Assembly: GCF_913773735.1 (NCBI RefSeq)
Contig: NZ_CAJYEB010000041.1
Coordinates: 124,001 to 188,000 of the forward strand
Reading direction: 5' to 3'
Length of the DNA stretch: 64,000 nucleotides
From: an uncultured Massilia sp.
GTDB taxonomy: Bacteria; Pseudomonadota; Gammaproteobacteria; Burkholderiales; Burkholderiaceae_D
A program made the position numbers and the translations under genes. The notes beneath the pieces were generated by a model. It saw nothing but the letters and a program-made list of their open reading frames with translations. It was not told the origin of the DNA and did not search any database. Below, one piece after another: positions 8,901 to 19,481 of this stretch. Positions within the stretch are counted from its first letter, which is position 1. Every line of letters starts with the position of its first letter.

Positions 8901-10726
8901 CTGGCCAGGCGGGCGGCGGAATCCGCGTCGACGATCAGGCTCGTCACGTAGTGGCGGGTGCCGTCGGGGGTGGCGATCCAGAAGCTCTGCTCGCGGTCGA
9001 TGGCCACGCCGGCGTTCTGCAGCGCCGGCAGGATGCGCGACAGCGACGGCACCGAGCCGGTCGAGTACAGGCGGACGGACGAGAAACTGCGGGAGCCGTC
9101 CGTTTCATTGGCTTCGATGCGCACCGAGACGTGGCCCGGCTTGCCGTTGCTCAGGATGGCGCCCACGTCGCGGAAGGCGACTTCGGGCGCGGTGGCGGCC
9201 ACGTAGTTCACCGGCAGCGCCGGCAGCAACTTGCGCAGCGTGTTGCGGGTCGGGACGTCCTCGACGCTGTCGATCAGGGCGGTGTAGCGGTCGTGCCAGC
9301 CGTCCAGCACGGCCAGCAGCGGCTTCTGGATGTCGGTTTCGAGGTCGAGCGGATTGCGCGCGGCCTGGGCGATCAGGTACACGCGCGCCAGCGGGCCGTC
9401 GGCGACCAGGGTCTGGGTACGCACGTCGACGGCGCCCGAGCTGTCCTTCAGCGCCTGCGCCATCGCGGCGACGACGGCCGCGCTGTAGCGCTCGCGCGGC
9501 AGGTAGACCAGCACGTTCAGGTGGCGCGCGTAGACGTCGCGGCGCGCGAACACCTTGGCGCGCGGCTGCTTGTACAGCGACACGACCGAGCTGCACACCT
9601 GGGCCAGCCATTCCGGATCGGCTTCCAGCGCCTCGGTGCGCGGCAGCGATTCCAGGATCTCGATGAATTTCTCGGCGCGGAAGCCTTCCTGGCGCACGCC
9701 GGCGATGCCCAGCACCTTGGCCACGCGGCCGCGCGCGAACGGCAGGCGCGCCAGCGGGGTCGAGGTGGCGGCGCGGGTAAACAGGCCGACGAAGCAGTGC
9801 TCGCCGACGGTGTTGCCCTGGGCGTCGAGGGCGCGCACGCCGATGAAGTCCAGCGGCTGGTCGCGGTGCAGCGTGCCGGCCACGTCGGCCTTGACGATCG
9901 ACAGCGGCTCGTCGCGCTTGGACAGGATGTTCAGGTCGCCCGGGATGTTCTGCAGGCAGGTGCCGTACACCGGGTGCGCGGTGTCCTGCAGCACGCCGAT
10001 GCGGCTCGGGATGTCGCGTTCCAGCTCGGTCACGCCCGGCTTGACGAAGTAGTAGGCGTAGCCGAACGGCTCGAAGCCTTCGTTCTTGGCCCATTCGAGG
10101 AAGGAAGCGACTTCCTGGCCGTTCGGGGTGCCCTGGGCCGCGGCGGCGGCGGCCACCTGCGTCATGCGGTCGCGCATGGCCAGGTCGTCGCGATGGACGA
10201 TGGCGGCGTCGCGCGCCACCATCTGCAGGCGCTCGACCAGGGCCGCCAGTTCTTCCTGCGGCAGGTCCTCGGCCAGCAGGCACAGGACGTAGGACTCGAG
10301 CGGCGCGCCGGCGTCGCCGACGGCGCTCACCTTGCCCGCCGCGTCGCGGCGCACCGGCAGCACGGCGTTCATCACGCCCGAGGCGACCACGCGCTGGCGG
10401 CGCAGCGCCATCACGAAGGAGTCGACCAGGTAGGGCATGTCCTCGTTCAGGATCAGCAATGCCGTCGACATGCCGCCGCGCCCGTCCTGGTAGCGCATCT
10501 GCGCGATCTGGCAGCCCGGCGCGGTGCGCTGGACCACCTGCGCGAAGCCGTCCCACAGGACCGGCGCCAGGGTGGCGGGGGCGATGCCGGCCAGGTCTTC
10601 CTCGTCGAGGGCGCCGAGCCAGGCGCCGATCAGCGCGCCCACCTGGTCGCCAGCGTCGGCCGGCTTGTTCTCGTTGACGAGCGCAAGGGTGCGGGTGCGC
10701 AGGTCTTGAGGCATGTCTTTGTTCAT
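5996..10726 (-). CDS. gdhB: NAD-specific glutamate dehydrogenase, 180-kDa class
   Basis: Large NAD-dependent glutamate dehydrogenase that oxidises glutamate to 2-oxoglutarate and ammonia. It has 1576 residues, typical of the GDH180 class (about 1,600). The catalytic core lies around residues 700-1150, with IVPAGSKGGFVCK (active-site Lys region), RGGLRWSDRMEDYRTEV and GVGDMSGDVFGNGVLLSRQ. The long N-terminal part is the regulatory region of this class. The start is ATG 10726 with GGAG in place; a TTG four codons upstream overlaps that site. In Pseudomonas aeruginosa the homologous gdhB is arginine-inducible through ArgR. Its location here between astB and astE fits the same physiology. Confidence 0.96.
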   Translation of the reverse strand: MNKDMPQDLRTRTLALVNENKPADAGDQVGALIGAWLGALDEEDLAGIAPATLAPVLWDGFAQVVQRTAPGCQIAQMRYQDGRGGMSTALLILNEDMPYLVDSFVMALRRQRVVASGVMNAVLPVRRDAAGKVSAVGDAGAPLESYVLCLLAEDLPQEELAALVERLQMVARDAAIVHRDDLAMRDRMTQVAAAAAAQGTPNGQEVASFLEWAKNEGFEPFGYAYYFVKPGVTELERDIPSRIGVLQDTAHPVYGTCLQNIPGDLNILSKRDEPLSIVKADVAGTLHRDQPLDFIGVRALDAQGNTVGEHCFVGLFTRAATSTPLARLPFARGRVAKVLGIAGVRQEGFRAEKFIEILESLPRTEALEADPEWLAQVCSSVVSLYKQPRAKVFARRDVYARHLNVLVYLPRERYSAAVVAAMAQALKDSSGAVDVRTQTLVADGPLARVYLIAQAARNPLDLETDIQKPLLAVLDGWHDRYTALIDSVEDVPTRNTLRKLLPALPVNYVAATAPEVAFRDVGAILSNGKPGHVSVRIEANETDGSRSFSSVRLYSTGSVPSLSRILPALQNAGVAIDREQSFWIATPDGTRHYVTSLIVDADSAARLARPGIAQVAEELFAALINDEAEDGRLNGLSIEGGLSLREVQLVRAYISYWRQAGSKFSTRYMAETLRVRADLVRELVEGFKLRFDPALSQEERASGVARLDALKQSLAAVNHADTEEILAALVDLVMATVRTNYFQKSGEGRGEKIIFKFDTSNLQLVPEPRPFREIYVFSRRFEGVHLRGGPVARGGLRWSDRMEDYRTEVLGLVKAQMVKNAVIVPAGSKGGFVCKQMPANAARDVVAAEGEAVYRLFIASLLEVTDNRVRGEIVPPADTVRYDQDDPYLVVAADKGTATFSDIANGIAVSRGFWLGDAFASGGSNGYDHKKMGITAKGAFEAVKRHFYEMGHDMNTTPVTMVGVGDMSGDVFGNGVLLSRQLKLLAAFDHRHIFLDPNPDVAVSFAERQRMFALPRSSWEDYDKSLISQGGGVYPRSARHIEISPEVRAALDIQETSLSPEELMHRILLAPVDLFYNGGIGTYIKASTETHAQVKDRANDNIRVSGNELRVKVVAEGGNLGATQAGRIEFALQGGRIFTDAIDNSAGVDCSDHEVNVKIWLDTEVNAGQLPEADRNRILNEMTGDIEDLVLRDNTLQTHLLVREAQAQSNAAVVDGYAALIASLEAEGAVSRELEQLPGDAELQRRKAAGQGLTTPELAVVIANVKNRFKRTLAALPLVEQPWAETILRPYFPAQLVATRDPLAHPLANAILATVLANESVNRCGPLMLRDLALEHRIDDTAVVTAWGQAWAALHLAPVFDALDADALVVPRDVSQQVDARTRLMLRTVIEGVLSLPAEQAGAGGMQELSALFASPDDVAQLMPPRTEADMQSGLSPAFAQAWKAVDTIESLAAFLFAAVSVQRPQGMSLAQFLQVGMALRQQAGIDTLERGLKLPATSKSQEQLRNYALQALRRTQQRLLLLALERSKGGDMLAAVQELTAAMGLSGYAQATDLEQAMLDVWALSEGASPERLAA

Positions 10727-10919
10727 TTGCTTCTCCAAAGCTGATTGATTGCGCGGGACGCGCCGCGGCTTGTGGCGTGGGCGCTTCCCGCTTTTACGGA
10801 CAGGGTTGTCCCGTCCCGATCTCGTGCTTTCTTGTTCTCGAAAGCTAATCCGTTATTAAAGCACGCCGTCATTACGCGCGCGAGTGCCGCAACGGCCGCG
10901 CGCGTGCCGGCATGCGGCT

Positions 10920-12263
10920 TTACGACAGGTCGTACAGTCCCGGCAGGCCGAGGTGGCGCTCCAGTTCCTCCAGCGCTGCCATGCATTCGCGCGCCAGCTG
11001 CGGGTCGGCCAGGTCCTTCGGCTCGACGCGGTCGCGGTAGTGGCGCTCGACCCACGGCACCAGGCGCGCGTACAGGTCGTCGGTCATGACCACGCCCTGG
11101 TGCATGGCCTGCGCCTCGGCATCGGTCAGCGCCACGCGCAGGCGCAGGCAGGCGGGCCCGCCGCCGTTGCGCATGCTCTGGCGCAGGTCGAATTCGACCA
11201 GTTCGTCGATCGGGCCGCCGGAGGCCACCAGCTGCTGCAGGTAGGCGGCGACCGCGGCGTTCTCGCGGCACTCGTGCGGCACCACCAGCGCCATGCGGCC
11301 GTCCGGCTTGGACAGCAGCTGGCTGTTGAACAGGTAGCTGGCCACCGCGTCGGCCACCGGCACGACGCCGGTATCGACGCGCACCGCCTGCAGGTCGGCG
11401 CCCACGCCGCCCAGCGCGCGGCGCAGCGCGTCCAGCGTGCCGGCTTCGTCGGCGAAGGCCTGCTCGTGGTAGAACAGCACGTTGCCGTTGCCGACCGCGA
11501 TCACGTCGTTGTGGAACACGCCCTGGTCGATCACGTCCGGATTCTGCGACGCGAACACGGTGCGCGCCGCATCCAGCCCGTGCAGGCGCGCGATCGCCTG
11601 CGAGGCTTCGAGCGTCTGGCGCGCCGGGTATTTCTTCGGGCTGGGCGCCGACGGGTCGAACTCGACGCGGCCGTACACGAAGAACTCGACGCCGGCCGCG
11701 CCATGGCTGCTGGCAAAGCGCGTATGGTTGGCCGCGCCCTCGTCGCCGAAGGCCGGCGTGGACGGCAGCGCGTCGTGCACGACGAAGCGGTCGCTGTCGG
11801 CGAACAGCGCGCGCAGCGTGCGCGTGGCCTGCACGTGTTCCTCGGCGCGGTGCAGCTTGTTGTTCAGGTTGGCGGCGGTGAAATGCACGCGACCGTCCGC
11901 CGTGTCCGCCGAGGGGCTGACGGTGGCGGCGTTCGCGGTCCACATCGGCGCGGCCGAATACGCGCACGCCAGGATCACCGGCGCGTCGCGCCAGGCGCCG
12001 GCCAGCACGTCGGCGTCGGTGCCGGAAAAGCCCAGGCGCCGCAGCATGCGCAAGTTCGGCCGCGACTGCGGCGGCAGCAGCGCCTGCGCGAAGCCGCGCG
12101 CGGCCAGCTCGCGCATCTTGGCCAGGCCCTGCAGCGCGGCCTGGCGCGGGTTCGACGCGCTCTTGACGTTGTTGAACGAAGCGACGTTGCCGAACGAGAG
12201 GCCGGCGTAGTTGTGCGACGGACCGACCAGGCCGTCGAAGTTGAATTCACGGGCGTTGTACAT
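10920..12263 (-). CDS. astB: N-succinylarginine dihydrolase
   Basis: Second step of arginine succinyltransferase catabolism: hydrolysis of N-succinylarginine to succinylornithine, CO2 and two ammonia. It has 447 residues, the usual length. It begins [20 protein letters not shown], the hallmark N-terminus of AstB. Conserved blocks include [20 protein letters not shown] and [13 protein letters not shown], which supply the guanidino-modifying active site. A GAGGGGAA site precedes ATG 12263, 14 bases after the astD stop, so it is cotranscribed with astD. About 190 bp separate it from the gdhB start upstream on its other side. Confidence 0.97.
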   Translation of the reverse strand: MYNAREFNFDGLVGPSHNYAGLSFGNVASFNNVKSASNPRQAALQGLAKMRELAARGFAQALLPPQSRPNLRMLRRLGFSGTDADVLAGAWRDAPVILACAYSAAPMWTANAATVSPSADTADGRVHFTAANLNNKLHRAEEHVQATRTLRALFADSDRFVVHDALPSTPAFGDEGAANHTRFASSHGAAGVEFFVYGRVEFDPSAPSPKKYPARQTLEASQAIARLHGLDAARTVFASQNPDVIDQGVFHNDVIAVGNGNVLFYHEQAFADEAGTLDALRRALGGVGADLQAVRVDTGVVPVADAVASYLFNSQLLSKPDGRMALVVPHECRENAAVAAYLQQLVASGGPIDELVEFDLRQSMRNGGGPACLRLRVALTDAEAQAMHQGVVMTDDLYARLVPWVERHYRDRVEPKDLADPQLARECMAALEELERHLGLPGLYDLS

Positions 12264-12277
12264 GCGCGGCGTTCCCC

Positions 12278-14771
<2,494 letters not shown>

Positions 14772-14784
14772 GGATTCCCTTTCT

Positions 14785-15825
14785 TCAGATGCGCATGCAG
14801 ATGACGTTGTCGCCGGCGTCGACGCCGAGCGCCTCGCGGGCATCGGGCGGCAGGCAGATGGTGTCGCCGCTCTCGGCCGGCAGGCAGGGCAGCACCACGG
14901 CGCGGAACTTGCGCTCGCTGCTGGCCACCGCGTAGTCGACCATCGCCGACTTGCCGCCGCGCGCGGGCGGCTGCTGCTCGGCGCAGGCCACCTTGCGCAC
15001 CAGCGCACCGCGGAACGAGCGCAGGCCGTTCTTGTGCGCCTGCAGGATCGGGCCGCCATCGAAGATGTCGACGTATTCGTCGGCCTCGAAGCCCTCCTCG
15101 GCCAGCAAGTCGAAGGCGAGCTGGCCGTCGGGATGGATCTGGCCCATGGCCGCCTGCGCCGAGCCGGGCAGCAGCGGCACGTAGACCGGATAATGCGGCA
15201 TCAGCTCGACGATCAGCGTGCGGTTGCGGGCACCGCCGATCGTGCGTTCGGCGTCCAGGAAATCCATCTTGAAGAACTTGCGGCCCAGCGCGTCCCAGAA
15301 CGGCGACTGGCCGTTCTCGTCGGTGACGCCGGCCAGCGGCACGAAGAAGCGGTCGCCGAAGCGGTGCGGGGCCAGCACGGCGTACAGCAGGCGCGCGCGC
15401 GACAGCAGCGCCGCCTCGCGGCCCATGTCCTGCTGCTGGCGGATGTAGAAGCCGGACAGCTGGGAATACGCCGTCAGTTCCGAGCACAGGGTCAGCGCGT
15501 GCACGCTGTGGCTGATGTTCAGGTCGCGCGAGACCTGCTGGATCACGTCGTTGCGGAACGCGAAATAGGTGCCGTTCGAGCCGGCCGACGCGTGGATCGC
15601 GGCGGTGCCGACCAGCTCGCGCCGCGCGGCGTCCTCCAGCACGAACAGGTAGGACTCCTCGCTGGGAATGTCGACATGGGCGGCGAACGAGGCGCTCGAT
15701 CGCTCGACGAAGGCGGCGATCTTCTCGCGCGTGCGCGGCAGGGTATGCACTCCCGGCGTGGACGCGGCGAGGAGCGTCTCGAGGGCGCCGATATCCGCGG
15801 GTTCTACCGGACGGACTACGTACAT
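14785..15825 (-). CDS. aruF: Arginine N-succinyltransferase, alpha subunit
   Basis: Partner of AruG in the first AST step; in Pseudomonas the AruF and AruG chains form a heteromer. It has 346 residues and starts MYVVRPVEPADIGALE. Matching blocks are GRKFFKMDFLDAERT, RTLIVELMPHYPVY and YVDIFDGGPILQ, parallel to those in AruG. Where AruG has the LCSLFLRP stretch this subunit has LCSELTAYSQLSGFYIR, so the two copies have diverged at the probable CoA or arginine pocket. It lies 75 bases downstream of astC, with a strong hairpin between them. Confidence 0.95.
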   Translation of the reverse strand: MYVVRPVEPADIGALETLLAASTPGVHTLPRTREKIAAFVERSSASFAAHVDIPSEESYLFVLEDAARRELVGTAAIHASAGSNGTYFAFRNDVIQQVSRDLNISHSVHALTLCSELTAYSQLSGFYIRQQQDMGREAALLSRARLLYAVLAPHRFGDRFFVPLAGVTDENGQSPFWDALGRKFFKMDFLDAERTIGGARNRTLIVELMPHYPVYVPLLPGSAQAAMGQIHPDGQLAFDLLAEEGFEADEYVDIFDGGPILQAHKNGLRSFRGALVRKVACAEQQPPARGGKSAMVDYAVASSERKFRAVVLPCLPAESGDTICLPPDAREALGVDAGDNVICMRI

Positions 15826-15858
15826 GGAAACTCCCGGAAAAACGTCAGGCCGAAGGAA

Positions 15859-15880
15859 ACGGCCCGGTTGCCCGGGCCGT
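15859..15880 (-). terminator. GC-rich hairpin between astC and aruF (possible attenuator)
   Basis: On the minus strand ACGGCCCGG, a short GCAA-type loop and CCGGGCCGT form a 9-bp perfect stem followed by TTCCTT. The T-run is poor, so complete termination is unlikely. It may lower expression of aruFG, astD and astB relative to astC, or protect the astC mRNA end. Confidence 0.5.
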
Positions 15881-15900
15881 CGTGCGTCATGCGGCGCCGC

Positions 15901-17142
15901 TTACGCCGCGGCGAATTCGTCGGCGGCGGCGCGCATGATGCGGTCCGCTTCGGCGATCTGCTCGTCCGAGACGACCAGGGCCGGGGCCAGGCGCACCACG
16001 TCCGGGCCGGCGATCAGCAGCATCAGGCCCATCTTCTCGGCGACCTTGGTGTAGTCCTTCGACTTGCCCTTGACGCCGTCGGCCATCGGCAGGCCGATCA
16101 GGAGGCCCTTGCCGCGCGGCTTGGCGAACAGCTGCGGGTAGTCGGCGGCCAGCTTTTCCAGGTTGGCGAAGATGCTGGCGGACGCCGCGCGCACGCGCTC
16201 CAGGAAGGCCGGCTGGTTGATCTGCTCGATCACGTTCAGCGCCACGGTGGTGGCCAGCGGGTTGCCGCCGTAGGTGGTGCCGTGCGAGCCGACGTTGAAG
16301 TGCTGGGCGATCTCGTCGGTGGTCAGCATCGCGCCGATCGGGTAGCCGTTGCCCAGCGCCTTGGCCGAGGTCAGGATGTCCGGGGTCACGCCGACGTTCA
16401 TGTAGTCGTACAGCGCGCCGGTGCGGCCCACGCCCGACTGCACTTCGTCGAACACCAGCAGCGCGCCGGTCTGGTCGCACAGTTCGCGCAGCGCCTTCAG
16501 GAACGCGACGTCGCCCGGGATCACGCCGCCCTCGCCCTGGATCGGCTCGACGATCACGGCGGCCACGTCGTCCTTGATGGCGGCGCGCGCGGATTCGATG
16601 TCGTTGTAGTTGATGTGGTTGATTTCCGGCGGCAGCGGCTCGAAGCCTTCGGTGTACTTCGACTGGCCACCGACCGACACGGTGAACAGCGTGCGGCCGT
16701 GGAACGAGGAGTAGCACGAGACGATGCGCGACTTGTGCGGGCCGAACTTGGTGTGCGCATACTTGCGCGCCAGCTTCAGGGCGGCCTCGTTGGCTTCGGC
16801 GCCCGAGTTGCAGAAGAACGCGCGGTCGGCGAAGGTCGCCTCGGTCAGCGCAGCGGCCAGGCGCAGCACCGGCTCGTTGGTGTAGCCGTTACCCAGGTGC
16901 CACAGGGTATTGATCTGGCGCGTCATCGCATCGACGAGGACCGGGTTGCAGTGGCCGAGGCTCGAGACGGCGATGCCGGAGGTGAAGTCGAGGTAATGCT
17001 TGCCGTCCTGGTCCCACACGTCCAGGCCCGACGCACGCACGGGCACCATCGCCGCCGGGGCGTAGGTGGGGACGAGCACCTCGTCGAAAGTCTGGCGTGT
17101 GACAGGCCGCGTGGTGACACCCGAATCGAGCTTAGCATTCAT
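15901..17142 (-). CDS. astC: Acetylornithine/succinylornithine aminotransferase
   Basis: PLP-dependent class III aminotransferase. In the AST pathway it converts succinylornithine to succinylglutamate semialdehyde, and it can also serve as ArgD in arginine synthesis. It has 413 residues. Lys261 in TSAKALGNGYPIG is the Schiff-base lysine and Asp232 in FDEVQSG is the ring-nitrogen aspartate; the phosphate loop is CNSGAEANEAA. ATG 17142 is preceded by GAGGAAAA; a TTG six codons upstream would use no better site. It is the first structural gene of the AST set, which favours astC over argD. Confidence 0.94.
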   Translation of the reverse strand: MNAKLDSGVTTRPVTRQTFDEVLVPTYAPAAMVPVRASGLDVWDQDGKHYLDFTSGIAVSSLGHCNPVLVDAMTRQINTLWHLGNGYTNEPVLRLAAALTEATFADRAFFCNSGAEANEAALKLARKYAHTKFGPHKSRIVSCYSSFHGRTLFTVSVGGQSKYTEGFEPLPPEINHINYNDIESARAAIKDDVAAVIVEPIQGEGGVIPGDVAFLKALRELCDQTGALLVFDEVQSGVGRTGALYDYMNVGVTPDILTSAKALGNGYPIGAMLTTDEIAQHFNVGSHGTTYGGNPLATTVALNVIEQINQPAFLERVRAASASIFANLEKLAADYPQLFAKPRGKGLLIGLPMADGVKGKSKDYTKVAEKMGLMLLIAGPDVVRLAPALVVSDEQIAEADRIMRAAADEFAAA

Positions 17143-17204
17143 GACGTTTTCCTCATCCAAATAAAGGGGGTCGCGCGAACTCCAGCAGCCGCGCCGAGCG
17201 CCCC

Positions 17205-17248
17205 ATTATAAGGAAGCCAAACCTTGCCGTTCTTTCCGATCTGCGACA
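17205..17248 (-). promoter_or_regulatory. Promoter of the AST operon with ArgR-type half-site
   Basis: A perfect TATAAT box lies at 17210-17205 on the minus strand, but the sequence 17 bases upstream (AGAACG) is a poor -35 box. Directly upstream, at 17248-17233, is TGTCGC-N8-AA, the half-site described for the AraC-type ArgR of Pseudomonas aeruginosa. A degenerate second half-site (TCGTCC-N8-AA) occurs one 21-bp period further upstream. A weak -35 next to an activator site fits ArgR-dependent, arginine-induced transcription. Confidence 0.55.
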
Positions 17249-17392
17249 GGCATTTTCATTTTTGGACGAACCATACCACCCGCCGCTTTCGAGCCCCGGC
17301 ATAGTCACTCGCCAACTACAGGCATCTTGACCAATACCAAGCCTATGTCGCGCTAAGTCATCCATCCCTCTATCCCAGCTGCGCCACCTCAA

Positions 17393-17497
17393 ACCGGGGT
17401 CAGAGCCGGGGTCAGAGCCCGGTTTTTGGAAATGATCTGGTGGAAATTGCCAAATTTCGGGCTCTGACCCCGGCTCTGACCCCGGCTCTGACCCCGG
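17393..17497. repeat. Family A palindromic element (GGGGTCAGAGCC), tandem-armed copy
   Basis: Two 12-bp GGGGTCAGAGCC units, a spacer of about 45 bases unlike other copies, then three inverted units (GGCTCTGACCCC). It sits immediately downstream of argR. The number of arm units differs between the copies in this window, suggesting expansion by slippage. Confidence 0.9.
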
Positions 17498-17498
17498 T

Positions 17499-18440
17499 TT
17501 ATTCGCTGAGCTTGCGTTGACGTTCTTCGCGCGGGGTGTTGCCGAACAGGGTGCCGAAGGCGGTGGAGAAGTGCGAGCCGGAGGAGAAGCCGCACATCAG
17601 GCCGACCTGCACGATCGAATGGTTGGTGTCGCGCAGCAACTGGCGGGCGCGCTTCAGGCGCAGTTCCAGGTAGTAGCGCGAGGGAAGCGCGCCCAGGTAT
17701 TGCTTGAACAGGCGCTCCAGCTGGCGCCGCGAGATGCCCGCCAACTGGGCGATCTCGTCGGTGGACAGCGGTTCCTCGATGTTCGCCTCCATCAGCGTCA
17801 CGGCCTCCGTCAGCTTCGGCTGCAGCACGCCGAAGCGCGCCTGCAGGGCGACGCGCTGGCGCTCTTCCGGGCCGCGCACGCGGTCCACGCACAGGATTTC
17901 CTTGACCTGGGCCTGCACCGTCGCGCCGAACAGCATGTCGACCAGCGTCAGCGCGAAATCCAGGCTGCCGGCGCCGCCGCAGCAGGTCAGGCGCGTGCCG
18001 TCGATCTCGTACAGGTGCGGGCTGAGCAGCGCCTGGTCGGCCAGCATGTCGACGTCCGGATACAGCGACCAGGGCAAGGCGATGCGCACGCCCGGCAGCG
18101 CGCCGGCCTCGGCCAGCCACAGCACGCCGGCGCCGACGCCGCCCCAGCAGGCCGCCTCGCGGCAGCGTGCGGCCAGGAAGCGCAGGTTGGCCGGGCGCAG
18201 GCCGGCCTCGGCCTCGTCCGCCGCCAGCAGCACCAGGTGCCAGTGGCGCTGCGCCTCGCCGGTGAACTTGTCGGGACTGCGCACGTCCACGTGCAGGCGC
18301 TGCGGCCCCAGCAGCTTGGCGGCCAGGCGCAGCGGCTGCACCAGGCCCGACCAGGTCAGCGTGTCCGGCTCGCCGGCATTCAGCAGCAGGACGCGCAGCG
18401 GCGCCTCCTGCGCCAGTCGGGACAGGTCAGCTTGCGCCAT
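17499..18440 (-). CDS. argR: AraC-family arginine regulator (Pseudomonas ArgR type, GlxA-like)
   Basis: Probable arginine-responsive transcription activator. It has 313 residues: a DJ-1/PfpI-like N-terminal domain at about 15-185 and a C-terminal AraC double helix-turn-helix at about 210-305. Typical AraC blocks are LSTDEIAQLAGISRRQLERL and GFSSGSHFSTAFGTLFGNTP. The N-terminal domain lacks a clear nucleophile-elbow cysteine, as expected of a regulator. Position next to and co-oriented with the AST genes supports the P. aeruginosa-type ArgR rather than the unrelated E. coli ArgR. It is divergent from the MarR gene. Confidence 0.85.
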   Translation of the reverse strand: MAQADLSRLAQEAPLRVLLLNAGEPDTLTWSGLVQPLRLAAKLLGPQRLHVDVRSPDKFTGEAQRHWHLVLLAADEAEAGLRPANLRFLAARCREAACWGGVGAGVLWLAEAGALPGVRIALPWSLYPDVDMLADQALLSPHLYEIDGTRLTCCGGAGSLDFALTLVDMLFGATVQAQVKEILCVDRVRGPEERQRVALQARFGVLQPKLTEAVTLMEANIEEPLSTDEIAQLAGISRRQLERLFKQYLGALPSRYYLELRLKRARQLLRDTNHSIVQVGLMCGFSSGSHFSTAFGTLFGNTPREERQRKLSE

Positions 18441-18635
18441 GGACGGGGTGCGCGGGGAAATTCGGGGTCATTGCCGGGACGGTGCGACGCGCGGCGCGCG
18501 CGGAATTCGATCGATTGGCTATGATACTGGAGATCAATGGCATCGGCGCCAGGCCGCACCGGTTTCCCCGACGATGCCGCCTGCATGGCGGCACCGGAAA
18601 CGACGCGGCCGCCCGGCGAATCGGGCGCGGGCCGC

Positions 18636-18641
18636 TATAAT
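18636..18641 (+). promoter_or_regulatory. TATAAT box six bases before the MarR ATG (leaderless candidate)
   Basis: A perfect TATAAT lies at 18636-18641 and the ATG of the MarR gene begins at 18648, so transcription would start at or next to the start codon. No Shine-Dalgarno sequence lies between. No good -35 box is visible. A second possible promoter (TATGAT at 18520-18525) with GGAG before an upstream in-frame ATG at 18537 is the alternative. Confidence 0.4.
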
Positions 18642-18647
18642 CCGGGG

Positions 18648-19133
18648 ATGGGTGAACGATATCTGAAGAGTGTGCGCCTGCTGGCCGAGTGCCTGCAAGG
18701 CTTCGAACGCCTGACGGCCGCGCCGGTGCGCCGGTTCGGCCTCACGCATGCGCAATTCGACATCATCGCCACCCTTGGCAATACGCCGGGCATGAGCTAC
18801 AAGCAACTGGGCGAGCGCACCCTGATCACGAAGGGCACGCTGACCGGCGTGATCGAGCGGCTGGAGCAGAAAGGCATCGTCGAGCGCGCACGCAGCAGCG
18901 CGGACAAGCGCTCGTTCTCCGTCCGCCTCAGCCCCGCCGGCGACGCGCTGTTCCGCCAGGTCTTCCCGGCGGTCGTCGCGCACGGCAAGCAATTGTTTGC
19001 CGACTATGGCGACAGCGATTTCGAACAACTGGACCGTGCGCTGGGCCGGCTGCGCGCCCGCCTGGACGAGGCCGGCGTGACGACGCCGGCGCACGGTTCC
19101 GCAACACGCACCACGACAAAGGACAATCCGTGA
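18648..19133 (+). CDS. MarR-family transcriptional regulator
   Basis: Winged helix-turn-helix regulator of 161 residues. MSYKQLGERTLITKGTLTGV is the recognition helix region, and the wing is ARSSADKRSFSVRLSPAG with the family Asp-x-Arg. The start MGERYLKSVRLL is chosen because family similarity begins there; starting at 18537 would add 37 residues of low-complexity, non-conserved sequence. The stop codon overlaps the GTG start of the next small gene, so they are translationally coupled. It is divergent from argR. The ligand is unknown. Confidence 0.88.
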   Translation: MGERYLKSVRLLAECLQGFERLTAAPVRRFGLTHAQFDIIATLGNTPGMSYKQLGERTLITKGTLTGVIERLEQKGIVERARSSADKRSFSVRLSPAGDALFRQVFPAVVAHGKQLFADYGDSDFEQLDRALGRLRARLDEAGVTTPAHGSATRTTTKDNP

Positions 19134-19411
19134 ATACCGCCCTGCTGGAAGACAAGAAACCCGCCCATTTCGACAAGCACATCATCGGCAACCTGCTGCT
19201 CGACAACGCCAGTGCGGCCGAGGTGCGCGACGAGCCGATGGTGATCGGCGTGCGCAACGAAGCCGGCGACATCTACCGCCTGATCGGCGCGGCGACGCTG
19301 AACAGCTACATGAACGCCGTCGAAGAATTGTTCGACCTGGGCCTGGTGGACGAACTGGAGGACGACGAGGAGCCGAAGGACGGCTGCGACGCCATCTTCA
19401 GCGAGCCCTGA
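19130..19411 (+). CDS. Small acidic protein of unknown function, coupled to MarR
   Basis: A 93-residue product that I do not recognise. It starts with GTG overlapping the MarR stop (GTGA), preceded by AAAGGA. The middle section (RDEPMVIGVRNEAGDIYRLI) looks like a small beta-sheet domain, followed by a helix (YMNAVEELFDLGLVDEL) and a very acidic tail (EDDEEPKDGCD). No signal peptide or membrane segment. The coding frame, GC-skewed third positions and coupling support a real gene. A role alongside the MarR regulator is only a guess. Confidence 0.75.
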   Translation: MNTALLEDKKPAHFDKHIIGNLLLDNASAAEVRDEPMVIGVRNEAGDIYRLIGAATLNSYMNAVEELFDLGLVDELEDDEEPKDGCDAIFSEP

Positions 19412-19467
19412 ACCCAGCGAGCCGTGCCCCTGCCTGCGGGTTCTGCAGGCTGAATGTTTCTTGGGAG

Positions 19468-19473
19468 TATAAT
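19468..19473 (+). promoter_or_regulatory. TATAAT box eight bases before the HDOD gene (leaderless candidate)
   Basis: Perfect TATAAT at 19468-19473, with ATG at 19482. Expected transcription start falls within one or two bases of the start codon. A GGGAG at 19463-19467 would lie upstream of that start, so it would be outside the mRNA. No good -35 box is visible. Confidence 0.4.
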
Positions 19474-19481
19474 TTTTGCCC

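Larger units (their letters stand above)
17143..17498. other. 356-bp intergenic region between argR and astC
   Basis: From the astC side it holds a 56-base leader, the TATAAT promoter with ArgR-type site, about 140 bp without recognisable elements, and a family A palindromic repeat next to the argR stop. No open frame here looks coding. Confidence 0.8.

Noticed and set aside
5075-10744. An 1889-codon open frame on the + strand
   Set aside because: It is the antisense shadow of gdhB and astE. The product is a low-complexity run of Arg, Gln, His and Ala typical of GC-rich antisense frames, and the opposite strand carries conserved enzymes.
15901-17142. Naming this gene argD for arginine biosynthesis
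   Set aside because: It cannot be excluded as a second role, but position as first gene of the AST set with an ArgR-type promoter favours the catabolic aminotransferase.
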